Assembly: GCF_040954645.1 (NCBI RefSeq)
Contig: NC_092803.1
Span: forward strand, 118,871,461-118,935,460
Direction of reading: 5' to 3'
Source of the DNA: Diabrotica undecimpunctata
Taxonomy: Eukaryota; Arthropoda; Insecta; Coleoptera; Chrysomelidae
Length of the DNA stretch: 64,000 nt
The notes under the pieces are model-generated. The model had not been told where the DNA came from and did no database searches. It saw nothing but the letters and a program-made list of their open reading frames with translations. This document shows, piece after piece, positions 1 to 10,259 of the stretch. Numbering within the stretch: the first letter of the stretch is position 1; the number at the start of each line of letters is the position of its first letter. A program made the position numbers and the translations under genes.

Positions 1-1658
1 TGCCATCAACTTCAACACCGCGTTTCAAGAAACTGAAACGACCTCGTTCTCCATTGCCTGAAATCGAAATTGCTGATCCATCAATTGTGCCTTCTGCTGG
101 AGATTTCACTGGTGCAGGTGTGAATTGTTTAGACATAAGAGTATTGATGAGTTTCCTAAACTGGTATTATAACTTTTTCGCAGGTATTGAATCAATAGCT
201 AAAAATTTGGCTGAGTTTTCCAAAATCGTATGGCGAAAACAATCAATGCGTTTGCATGTCAATCAAGTAGCCTTCCGGGGTGACTCAAGCGTACCATCGT
301 CCATAAAAGAGTTCGAGACACCGATGGAACTATTTCGGTATTTTTTCACTAAGGAATTTGTCGACTTGATTGCATTTGAAACAAATCGAGCAGCTCGCCA
401 AGCCGATATCAACACAAAATTCACTATTACCAGTGAAGATATTTTTAGATATATTGGCATTCTCATTTACATGAGTGTTTACCGTTATCCCAATTTGGAA
501 AGCTATTGTGGCCAAAACGCGTTTCAAACAATAGCAAAGACAATGTACAAAGGAAAATTCATGGCGATAAAAAAACATTTATCATTTCGTGATGAAAGCA
601 CTCGAGTCAAGAATGGCGAACCCGGCTACGAACATTGCTTGACATTCCGCATTCGAACATTGGTTGACATTCTAAACACTTGATTTGGTTCCGTTCCGAA
701 GACTGCTCGAGTGTGCAGCACCAAAACAAATCATTTGCGCCAATACATGCCAAATAAACCACACAAGTGGGGTATGAAGCTATTTGTTTTACGTGATACG
801 AGTGGATTCGCTTATCGGTTCGAGGTTTATAACGGTGCTGGCGACTATGTGATCCTACCGGGCCAGCCTGATCTTGAAGCCACATCAAACGTTGTTGTGC
901 GATTGTCACAAACAATTCCAGACTTCGTTCATTACATCTTGTATTTCGAAAATTTTTATACATCGTTGCCTTTGTTGGTATTATTGCGAGCTCTAGGCAT
1001 ATACAGTTTGGGCACCATACGAGTTTCTCGTATTCCAAATTGCAAGCTTTTGGTCGATAAAGATATAAAAGATGAGCTACGCGGCTATTCATGTGAATTT
1101 GTAGGCTCTGCATTTGGTGTGGACATCAATACTGTCTTATGGAAAGATAACAAATCAGTGCGATTGGCATCAACATACGTTGGTATTGAACCATTCGCCA
1201 GGTCCAACGAAGATCCAACCAAACATCCAGCGAAACCAGCTCGCTACGACCGAAAGGCTAAATCATATTTGGAAGTTAATTGTCCCCAAATGAAAAGAGA
1301 ATATAATAATCACATGGGCGGCGTTGATTTAATCGACGGACTTATGGGCCGGTATCATATTAGAGCAAAATCACATGATGCAATCACCCGATTGTTTTAC
1401 CATTTCATTGACATGGCCGTAACTAATGCATACATACTGCATAAACGGATCTACGCGAAAAAGGTCAACGACTCAAGTAATGTCTCGGCCAAAGAACGGG
1501 TATTGCAATTACCAAAATTTCGTGAAGCAGCTGCCGCTTCTCTGGTAGCTTACCAAGAAAAACGGCACGCTGGTCGTCCAAAACCAACATCGCGACCATC
1601 AACTTCCGTAGATATTGTTACGATAAATAATGACGTGTCATATGACTTACAACTGTAA
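1..1658 (+). pseudogene. piggyBac-type transposase (DDE_Tnp_1_7), broken
   Basis: This is a piggyBac-superfamily transposase remnant, which would cut and paste at TTAA sites. Two stretches in one frame (54-683 and 711-1658) are divided by a TGA at 681-683. The N-terminal half holds the core helices (RYFFTKEFVDLIAFETN, ILIYMSVYRYPNLE). The C-terminal half holds QYMPNKPHKWG, MKREYNNHMGGVDLIDGLM and RLFYHFIDMAVTNA, all family hallmarks. The residues between the SVPK-like motif and CSTKTNHLRQYMPNKPHKWG look about seven shorter than in relatives. That gap is where the conserved DEQM-type segment with the first catalytic aspartate normally sits, so the copy should be inactive even without the stop. 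The TGA could be a decayed CGA codon (inferred). The frame is open at the left window edge, so the 5' end lies outside. No cysteine-rich C-terminus or TIR is obvious after 1658. Confidence 0.88.
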
Positions 1659-1717
1659 ACATATTTATTATTAATATCTTTTCTATTCTAGTTATTTCGG
1701 CGCAGAGTTAAAAGACC

Positions 1718-2085
1718 TGTTTACCTGAATTATGATGAGTCACCCACGATTCGAAATTTCCAGAGGCAGGCCGAATAAAACCAGCATGGGTGACTTCCTC
1801 GGTTATTCGATGGGGGATCGCTGCATTCTCGAATAACAGGATTTTATATTTAAAGAGGAATTTTGTTGTAAACAGTACATTTAGTTTTTGAACATCGCGT
1901 CACGTTTTAAAATGTAACACACGTATTATAATAAATGTAGATAAGTTATATAATTATTAGTAATAATAAATAGTAGTAATAAATAGATAAATTAGTAATA
2001 AAGACTTTAATAAATTTGTAAGTGTTATAAGTAGAACCTTTAATAATAAGTAAAAACAATAAATTATATTAATAAAAACAGTTCA
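1718..2085 (+). repeat. putative 5' LTR of the gypsy-like element
   Basis: This AT-rich block begins TGTTTACCTGAATTATGATG and lies directly before a candidate primer-binding site and gag. It contains short inverted words (GTCACCCA with TGGGTGAC, and GGTTATTCGA with TCGAATAAC). No second copy was noticed in the window, so LTR status rests only on its position before the PBS and gag. The boundaries are approximate. Confidence 0.4.
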
Positions 2086-2087
2086 AC

Positions 2088-2105
2088 TGGTGTCAAAAGT
2101 GGAAC
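2088..2105 (+). other. candidate tRNA primer-binding site
   Basis: The TGGTGTCAAAAGTGGAAC stretch starts with TGG, as expected for pairing with a tRNA 3' CCA end. It lies just upstream of the gag start at 2124. The tRNA cannot be assigned by eye. Confidence 0.35.
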
Positions 2106-2123
2106 AGTAAATAAATTGTGAAA

Positions 2124-3426
2124 ATGACTACGATTTATGAGCTCACGGTAACGAATTTAAGAAGACATCTCGAGGATAGAGAATTAGCTTTTACCGGAAA
2201 AAAGGCTGAGTTAGTCCAATGACTAAAGAACACTTTGGAGCAAGATGGTTTAGATCCAGAAACTTATATATTTGAAGACAAACATGCTACTGTTATCTCG
2301 TCGATTTCGAAACTAGAGAACAAAGTTTCTGGTGACATCGCATCATTAGAGAATAAAGTTTCTGGTGACATCGCATCATTGGAGAACAAAGTTTCCGGCG
2401 ATATTTCGAAAGTTTCCGGCGACATCGCTTCTTTAGAAAACAAAGTTTCTATCGAGATTTCTTCCCTAGAAAGCGAAGTTTCTGCTAATATCTCCTCGGA
2501 AATCTCTAAAGTCACTTCAGAGATGTCTGCCCTGGACGATAGAATATCTTCGTTAAAAAACCAAGTTGCTGCCGATAAGTTGTCCTTCGAAGAAAAGATG
2601 AAAGAGATAGAAAGGAAGATAGAGGAAACAAGGACAGCAGAGAGAGGATACAAGCCAATTACAGTAGAGACAAAAGAAGACGAGACGAAATGTAAGTTGG
2701 AAACACGGCCGAAATTTAAAGGAAGTGGAGGTTCTGTTCATGTTAAAGTCCCAACTTTCGACGGAAAATCATCATAGAACAACTACATGAAACAGTTCGA
2801 ATCAGCCGCAAGAGCGAATGGATGGTCTGAAAAAGAAAAGGCTGTAAACCTGACTATTGCTCTTCGCTTAGATGTGCTTCAGACCATAGCCGTAGGGGAG
2901 ATGGATGATTTCGAACAACTTACGAAGAGGTTAAATATGCGATGGCCACGAACATTTGGAGCATGTATATCAGTCGCAGCTTAAAAATCGAAGACAATAG
3001 AAAGATGAGGCTCTTCAAGAATATGAGGTATATATTGCCAGATTAGTACGATATGCTTATCCAACAGCTCCTGAAGACATGATGGAAAAGTTGGCCGTTC
3101 AAACATTTATTGATGGTCTTCGTGATCATGAAATGCAGAGAACACTGCGATTAGCTCGTCACAAGACGCTGGTTGATGTCTTATACGCCGCCCTCGAATA
3201 CGAGTCAGCGACGCAGGCCTCTGGCGCGTACAGTAAAGTTAGGACTATAAAAGAGGAAGGAGATGAAGATAAACTTGACCCGCTGGTTAATATGATAAAA
3301 AGTATGACATACAAGAAAACGAAGACCATAAGATGCTGTAATTGTGCCGAAACAGGACACGTACAAAGTTCATGTAAGCACCTTAGGTACGACGCAAATC
3401 AAGAAACTCACCATCAGGAAAACTAA
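2124..3426 (+). pseudogene. gypsy-like LTR retrotransposon gag, broken
   Basis: This is a Gag-like reading frame of an insect gypsy-type element. It starts at ATG 2124 with a SAP-like N-terminus (MTTIYELTVTNLRRHLEDRE). A coiled-coil segment built of 11-residue repeats (ENKVSGDIASL type) lies at about 2310-2480. A capsid-like region follows (FESAARANGWSEKEKAVNL), and a CCHC zinc knuckle (CCNCAETGHVQSSC) sits at about 3333-3375. The frame is broken by TGA 2220-2222, TAG 2775-2777, a frameshift near 2940 and a TAG near 2998. Several of these look like single-base nonsense changes. After 3426 a few pol-like codons may remain, but no protease, reverse transcriptase or integrase is recognisable, so the element is 3'-truncated. 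Confidence 0.8.
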
Positions 3427-3469
3427 AACGGGTCGGCCTTAGGGGGGCAGCTTTGACCCGGAACTTTTC

Positions 3470-4520
3470 AAAAACTTACAAACTGATAATCGAACCGTCC
3501 ATAAAATACTTCCAATCTCACAATTGTGATAATTTCCAATTAAATATAAATTACAAAAATACTTACCGATAGGTGTATATCTAGAAAGGTGTTAAAAGCT
3601 AAGTTTCTTTGATTTAACGAAGTAGCTTACAGCTTACAATAAGAAAGGTATATATTTGCTTTGACAGATTAGTCAAAACTTTTTATTACTTGATGGTTAG
3701 AGCCACCTAAGTTCATTCATAAATCTAGGTATCTTTAAAAGTCATAAACTTAAGAAATATTATAATATTAACGAGTTTATTTACACCTACACTTAATAAG
3801 ACATTTCTATTCTATAGAGAGTAAAAAGTAATTAATGCAGGAATGGTAATAAAATTCAATAAATATTTATCTTCGGCCATTTGTATGCCAATTTTGTAAA
3901 GAATCGACGAGTTTCAACAAAATTTATACTAAACCTTTGTTATTTTAATTAGTATTTTTTTTTTGTTTTGATAGAAAGCTAATGCTACAGGATGTCCCGA
4001 CAAAATTAATTAAAATAGAGTCTTTTTAATAAAAAAGGTCAACAAATTTTGATAATTCGTTGGACATGTATGGTATTTTTGTTGTAATTATTGCTATTTA
4101 ATAAATTATGTCAAAAAAATACGGATCTTGGACTATTGGCAATAAGAAAAAAGAATTGAGGAAAATAAATGCGAGAATTCCTGAAAAAAAGGAAAACCTT
4201 CTCGAAAAGTGAACTATATTAATCATCGTCTTAATGTTTCATCTCTACATCTCAGACCAAAATAGAAATATTTATATTGGTCTGAGTTTTATAGTGATGT
4301 ATTTGTATATGGGTTTGAACCAGTACAGTCGTGTAACTAAACTGTGGTAATTTTACTTACCTACCGTACATTGAATACAGTTTTGTGCTGCCTTAAAACA
4401 AAACTGATTATAAATTATTACTTTTTCATATATGAATGAAACACATTGTGTCGGTAGAAGTTCATTGCTTTGCCTGCTCAGAATCTGATTATGTATTCTA
4501 TATTATATTATAGGTTGGCT
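3470..4520. other. AT-rich stretch with nothing recognised
   Basis: I see no coding frame of meaningful length, no tandem repeat and no family signature. It is probably old decayed repeat DNA. Confidence 0.4.
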
Positions 4521-4799
4521 ACATATGATCGAAATAATAATTTTCGACATGATATTGTGGACTGTTCTGTTGGAGAACCAATATAAAATCAAACATTTTA
4601 TTGTCACTAAATGTGGATATCACTACTCTTCAGAAGTTCTTCCAATAGATATCGTCGACATAAATAACTATTGTCTATGTATTTATAAGTTAGCAGAAGG
4701 AATGGACATGTGTGCTGAAGTTCACAGAAAAAGCTACAGTGTGGTGCAAAATAATTTTTTATTAGTTATGATGGAATAAACAACAGATGAATATCAATT

Positions 4800-5583
4800 T
4801 TACCGAGCGTAAGTCAACGGTGAAATGACCAAAGCAAACATGTTGCTGTTGTATGTTAAGCTTCATTAAACCTCAAAGAGCATGGTAAATTATACATAAA
4901 AGGTACCTGTACTAAACGAAAACAAGTTTGGCATATGCCAAAAAAAAGCAGACTGGAAGTATCGCCAAAGAAGGCCAAACAAATAAATTTTATAGTTTCA
5001 GTGTTCAATGCGCAAAAAAGCAAAAGATAAACTTATGTTATGATCCAAGATCACAACAATACAGAAATGCCTAGTTTTAATGATAGCATAAGAAATGCAA
5101 TCAGTGCAACAGATTGGGGTAAAAGATGTGAAAAGATAGCTATCCATGCGTATGAAGAGGCAACTACTAACCATTTCATTAGCTGTGGAGTTTTCATTTT
5201 ATTGAACCGTCCTTATTTAGCTGCTTTTCCTGATGGACTTGTGAGATAGCTAACTGTGTTAGAAGTTAGCTTCCCCTATTCAATAAAAGATTCAATGATT
5301 AGTTCTGATAGTTTGCCGCATTTAGAAATGAAAGATGAATTATGTTTGAAATTTAATTCAAATTATTTTAATCAAGTGCAAACTCAGATGTTAGTCAATA
5401 TAGTTAAGTCGTGAGTTCTGTGATTTTGTCATTTGGACAAAAAAAGATATAGGATGTATTTCTATAAGCAGAAAAAATGATTTAATTTATAATGAAATAA
5501 TCCCTCAATCCAAAGAGTGTTTTGAGTAGTATATGGTTCCAGTCTTGGCTGAAAATACTATTTATAATCAAAGTAGATAATCT
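4800..5583 (+). pseudogene. SWIM/YqaJ-type exonuclease-like pseudogene
   Basis: A degenerate frame resembles insect proteins that join a SWIM zinc-finger end (SKHVAVV at 4833; GTCTKRKQVWHMPKK at 4902-4946) to a YqaJ-type recombinase exonuclease fold. YLAAFPDGL corresponds to the family's PDG motif. LEVSFPYS corresponds to the E-x-K-x-P motif, with the lysine apparently replaced. FNQVQTQM corresponds to the Q-x-Q helix, and CDFVIWTKKD follows after a +1 shift. One frame can be read from 4833 to about 5409 across stops at 4857 and 5247, and probably one near 5025. A frameshift near 5410 carries it to about 5583, where another in-frame TAG falls. A short frame at 4525-4779 may be a decayed upstream part but matches nothing I know. 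These proteins are thought to derive from viruses or transposons; which applies here is unknown. Confidence 0.62.
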
Positions 5584-5724
5584 TAATGTGTATAACAAAA
5601 TAAAAGACAAATAAATAGTATTTATGTTAGTAGATTTATTAGTTTATATCCATTATTTTGCTACGAAAATTTGCTAACAAAAAGCATACAAATATTATGC
5701 TTTATATAAAATATTTAGTTTATT

Positions 5725-5880
5725 GTAGATACAAGTAAATGCATTTCTGTCGCTCATATTTATCGCTTCTTATTACCACAATCCACTTTTTTCTCATCAG
5801 ATTATCTTTGAGAAACCTGTTTCCTGATGTTCTCGATGAGCACAAAGGAACAGCACAGCACTGAAGCACCTTATTAACCC
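5725..5880 (-). pseudogene. THAP-type zinc-finger remnant
   Basis: On the minus strand the frame reads CAVPLCSSRTS, then FLKD, RKKWIVVIRSDKY. This resembles the start of a C2CH THAP DNA-binding domain (C-x-V-P-x-C, followed by RKKWxxxIRRD). The loop carrying the usual FHRFP motif appears shortened. THAP domains occur in P-element-type transposases and in host factors; nothing here decides which. It lies tail-to-tail with the YqaJ-like remnant. The similarity is short. Confidence 0.45.
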
Positions 5881-6084
5881 AAAATAAATCTACATAGCGA
5901 AATAAATGCAATATTTACTTAGAAATATACAGATTTGGGCAGTTTACGTGACCTCTAACTACACTAGCCCCATCTACGTTGAGCTTTGCAGATTAGCTGC
6001 CATTGAACGAAGTTCCAATCAGTACTGTAAATTGTAATTAAGACTTCTTAAATCACAAAAATTTGCGGAGAAATTTTGAAATGT

Positions 6085-6294
6085 GTATACAGGGAAAAGT
6101 GAAAGACAAAAGATGGATGGGGCATGAAGAGCTATCTTTCGTATACTATATTAGACAATGGTGCGATATGACAACAGAAGAACTATTTCACCCAGCAACT
6201 GATAGAGAAACATTCCAAAAACTTAAATATGAATAAGAAACATGATTATAGCTAACGTTTCGTCACAGACATGGCACTTAAAAAAGAAGAAGTC
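6085..6294 (+). mobile_element. RTE-type LINE 3' end fragment
   Basis: The conceptual translation gives KDKRWMGHEELSFVYYIRQW and then TTEELFHPATDRETF. This resembles the extreme C-terminus of RTE-type LINE polymerases. It ends in an AAGAAG-type simple tail at about 6280-6294, as at other LINE 3' ends in this window. The 5' part is missing. The family call is by similarity to the clearer copies at 7285-7595 and 53155-53775. Confidence 0.5.
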
Positions 6295-7284
6295 TTTTAT
6301 TTGTAACATTTTTTAAATTTTATTATTCTTGTATTTAGTAATAACAAAGTGACTGTCAATAACAGCTGTATCTTTCAAAATTAAGTTTTGATTGATTCAA
6401 AGAACTTAAAAACCTGTAGCAAAGGACTCTTCTGAGGAGGAACAAATAAAATTGTCCTAATATGTACTAGATATTGGAAGAAAAAAAAAGTGTAAAAGGT
6501 AATTTTTTAACTGAAAAGATAAAAGACTATTGACATAATTAATCAAAACAAGAGATAGAAGGATCACACTAGTACTAACGCTAACATTTTGGTAGGACAA
6601 TCAGTATACAAATACTCGTGCGTCTTATCTTGCATTAACTCCTATTTATTATAAAATCCTACTAATGAAACATATTTGGTTTCTTATATTATTTTTAATT
6701 CCTTATTTGGTACTAATTAGATTGTTTCTTGTTTCGAAGAATAGACGGCAATTAGGAAAGTCATTAGATACATATGATAAATCTCGTGATAAAGAGACAT
6801 CTTCATAAAATTTGTCTAAACTTATCGCGATCACGAAAAATAATGGAACCGTAGAGTCGTAATTCAACGTGATATGGATAAAAAAGCAATTTTATGTAAT
6901 TTGTTGAGAAATTTTAATTTTATTTTAATTGACCGTCGGATCAGATAGCATCAGTTTCCGGTCCAAATTTGATGTATTATCTGTATATATACTGTTAGAC
7001 AAAAAACTTAAAGAAATATAAACACTAAAATTATTTTGTGTAAACAAAGCAGAATAAAATGAGTTGCTTTAGAGGCCAAGAATCCGATCTTCATAATAAG
7101 AAGAAAAATATATATAGAAATTCTAGTATCTCAGTGTGACTGATACTTACAGCTTTAATATTTCCATTATACATTCTCTAGAAAAAAGATAAAAAAATAT
7201 AGAAAAATAAGTTGAAAATAAGACGAAACAGAAAATGCCTTTAAGAAAAGAAACCTAATTAGAAAAAAGAATAATACAAAGCAA

Positions 7285-7595
7285 TTGTATAAGTATATAA
7301 TTAAAATAAGTATTACAAAGCAATTATATAAGTATATGAGAAGAAAGCTGGAAAATTTGGGTCATGTGATGAGAGGGAAAAAGTACCGATTGCTCCAGTT
7401 AATTATCCAAGCAAAGATTGAGGGCAAACGAAGCGTGGGGAGACGACGTATATCTTGGCTGCGCAATTTAAGAGACTGGTTCCAGTGCACATCTAACCAA
7501 TTATTAAGAGCAACAGCTTCAAAGATACGAATAGCAATGATGATTGCCAAACTCCGTAGCGGAGAGGTCACTTGAAGAAGAAGAAGAAGAATTGT
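7285..7595 (+). mobile_element. RTE-type LINE 3' end with (GAA)n tail
   Basis: An open frame of about 96 residues holds LGHVMRGKKYRLLQLIIQAK, then KRSVGRRRISWLRNLRDWF, then IRIAMMIAKLRSG. This is the conserved C-terminal tail of RTE-type LINE polymerases, with the RRRISWL basic motif. It is followed at once by TGAAGAAGAAGAAGAA, the element's simple-repeat tail. The element is strongly 5'-truncated, as is usual for target-primed integration. The next 150 bp (about 7600-7740) contains a short open stretch with a CxxC pattern (CSYCNKTLSNVHC) that I cannot assign. Confidence 0.72.
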
Positions 7596-7927
7596 ATAAG
7601 TATTTAAAACCAGGAACACAAAAAGAGGGTGGTTTAAGGTTGGTAAAGGATCTTGGAGGCAGCACGCCATGTCGATGCTCTTACTGTAACAAAACTCTGA
7701 GTAATGTCCACTGTTTCCGACAAAAAAATCGGGGGTTCTAGAAATAAAACTCTTCTGCCAACAAATCCTACAATCCCGATCTCACATTTATATCTTCCAG
7801 CGAAAGGGGCTCAAAAAACGACTTTAAGAACGCCACAAGGAAAGTTCTCGATAACTTTCCTAGATCCCAACATAGACCAATAATTACAACACTGGGCACC
7901 ACCATCCCTATTATAAATTCAATCCCT

Positions 7928-9016
7928 TTGCCAAGATGGAATTTCGGGAATGCAAGGTGGAAAGAGTTTAAATTTCAAGTTGAAAGTGATATAAGACATA
8001 TCAAACCAGAGGTCCAAAATTATGAAAGATTTACATCACTAATGATTAGCTGTGCAAAAAAGCACATCCCACGTGGAGTTACCAAATCCTACATCCCATG
8101 CTGGAACGAAGAGTGTAAAGAACTATTTGATCAGTATGAGAAATCTGGAGATCCTGAAGTTGGTAAACAAATCTTAGAAACCCTAAATTCCGCGAGAACC
8201 ACAAGGTGGAGGGAAACTTTGGAAAATCTCAATTTCACACACAGTAGTCGCACCGCATGGAACCATCCAAGGAAACTAGACACTGGAACAAACAACGCTA
8301 CAGCAAACTCTACAGACCCAAAACCGGAAGACATAGGCAAACGCATAGCCAACCTTTCAAAACCAGTAATAGAAAAAAATCATAAAAGAAAAGTTAGATT
8401 TCAGTTGAAAGAAGCCAAAATTGCTCAACAACAAAGCCTACCAATAATGAAGCCTATCGAGCCAGAAGAACTTCTAGAAGCTCTAAAATTAATTAAATGC
8501 CGCAAAGCCGCAGGAGTTGACAACATTTATCCTGAATTTATAAAACACATTGGTCCAAATACCAGTAAGTGGCTTCTTGAATTTAACAATAAAATATTAT
8601 CTAAGCAGAAGTTTCCAAAATCCTTCAAAAAAAGTAAGATCATCGCAGTATCTAAACCTGGGAAAGACCCTACACTACCTGAAAGCTACAGGCCAATCGC
8701 TCTTTTAAGCGTCTGCTGTAAGATATTTGAGAGGATAATCCAAACGAGATTATTTTACCATGCAAAGCCAAATATTCCTCAAGAACAAGCTGGATTCATG
8801 CCGGGAAGAAGCTGTGGCGATCCAGTCTTCTCCTTAACAATATTTATTGAGAACAAATTTCAGGAGAAACTTAAAACAGTAGCAGCTTTCATAGACTTGA
8901 CGTGCGCCTACGACACAGTGTGGAAGGACGGTCTTTTATTTAAAATATATCAGATGGTGCCATGCTGTTTGTTCAACAGTTTGATAAACCAAATGCTAAG
9001 TGACAGACTTTTTTAA
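7928..9016 (+). pseudogene. Jockey-type RT, N-terminal open segment
   Basis: This is the longest open part of the LINE above (362 codons from the first ATG). The same frame extends upstream without a stop to 7748, so the ATG is internal and not a true start. It covers the endonuclease-RT linker and the RT fingers to the palm motif with F-I-D-L and Y-D-T-V. It ends at TAA 9014-9016, after which the frame continues unchanged into the GLPQGSV motif. That indicates a single nonsense change. Confidence 0.8.
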
Positions 9017-9082
9017 GTACACCTAAATGGGAAAAACAGTAAGTTTAGATACCTGCAAAACGGCTTACCACAAGGGTCAGTT

Positions 9083-10150
9083 ATGTCTCCTTTTCTTTTT
9101 AATATTTATACGTCAGATGTACCAACTACCACCTCGCGCCAATTTATTTATGCCAATGACATGGCTCTGAGTGCTCAAGAAGAAGACATAAAAATCGCCG
9201 AAACCACTATAGAAGCAGATCTAAACACAGTTAACAGACACTTTAAGAAATGGGGCCTACAACCAAACCCATCGAAGACTGAAGTAACAGCTTTCCATCT
9301 TAACAACCACAAGGCAAATTACAGACTAAACATAGAATGCGATGGAACCATTCTAAACCACAGTTCTAACATTTAAACAGCATTTGGAAAACACTTCAGC
9401 AAAAATAAAGACCCGCAATAACATAATTCAGAAATTAGCAAATACATCATTGGGGTCTAATGCAGAGGTCATCAGAACTAGCGCGCTGTCCTTAGTATAT
9501 CCTACTGCAGAATATTGCGCTCCTGTCTGGCTAAACAGTTATCACACAAACGTCATAGATACCCAGTTAAACCAAACAATGAGGCACATAACGGAAACTA
9601 TAAGCCCACACCAACCCAAAGGCTTCCAGTTTTAAGCAATATCGTCCCACCAGCAACAAGACGACTAGCCGCACTCAACACCCTATTTCAAAAATGCCAA
9701 CAAAACCCAGCACTACCGATAAATACAGACATCGCTGAGCTAGACCAAAGAGAGTTAAGACTGAAATCCAGACATCCACCTACTAGAACTGCTACAAGAT
9801 TGGCTGATTTTACCACTGAGGAGCACTGGATGGGCCAATGGAATCCAGATATCAGAAATGCTAATCTCATAGAAAACCATACAAGTAAACCAGACGGCTT
9901 TTCTCTTTCTCGTCGTGAATGGTGCAACCTTAATAGAATACGAGTTGGTCATGGAGTTTGTAACAAGTCTCTGAACCAGTGGGGTATAAATGCTAGTCCG
10001 GGATGTAAAAAATGCAGCTCTGTTGAACAAACAATTAACCACATCGTCTTCGAGTGCCCAGCCACCAAGTTCGTTGGCAGTCTTCAAGAAATCCACCAAC
10101 TCACTCCCAAGGCAAGAGATTGGCTTCGAGGCTGTAACCTTCGACTTTAG
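9083..10150 (+). pseudogene. Jockey-type RT palm/thumb and C-terminal tail
   Basis: This continues the same LINE. One segment (9083-9376) holds the RT motif C region with the altered YAND box and KWGLQPNPSKTEV. A second, in another frame (9384-9635), holds the thumb (VIRTSALSLVYPTAEYCAPVW). A third, back in the first frame (to 10150), holds the tail with EWCNLNRIRVGHG and the zinc-binding-like CKKC...H...C cluster. The two frame changes imply small indels. Confidence 0.75.
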
Positions 10151-10259
10151 TAATTTTTATTTTATATGTTCTATGTTTGTGTTTTTTTATTTATTATTGT
10201 TATTATCATTATTTTTTTAATGTAAAACTGCAATGTGTAAAGTTAAATAAATATCAAAT

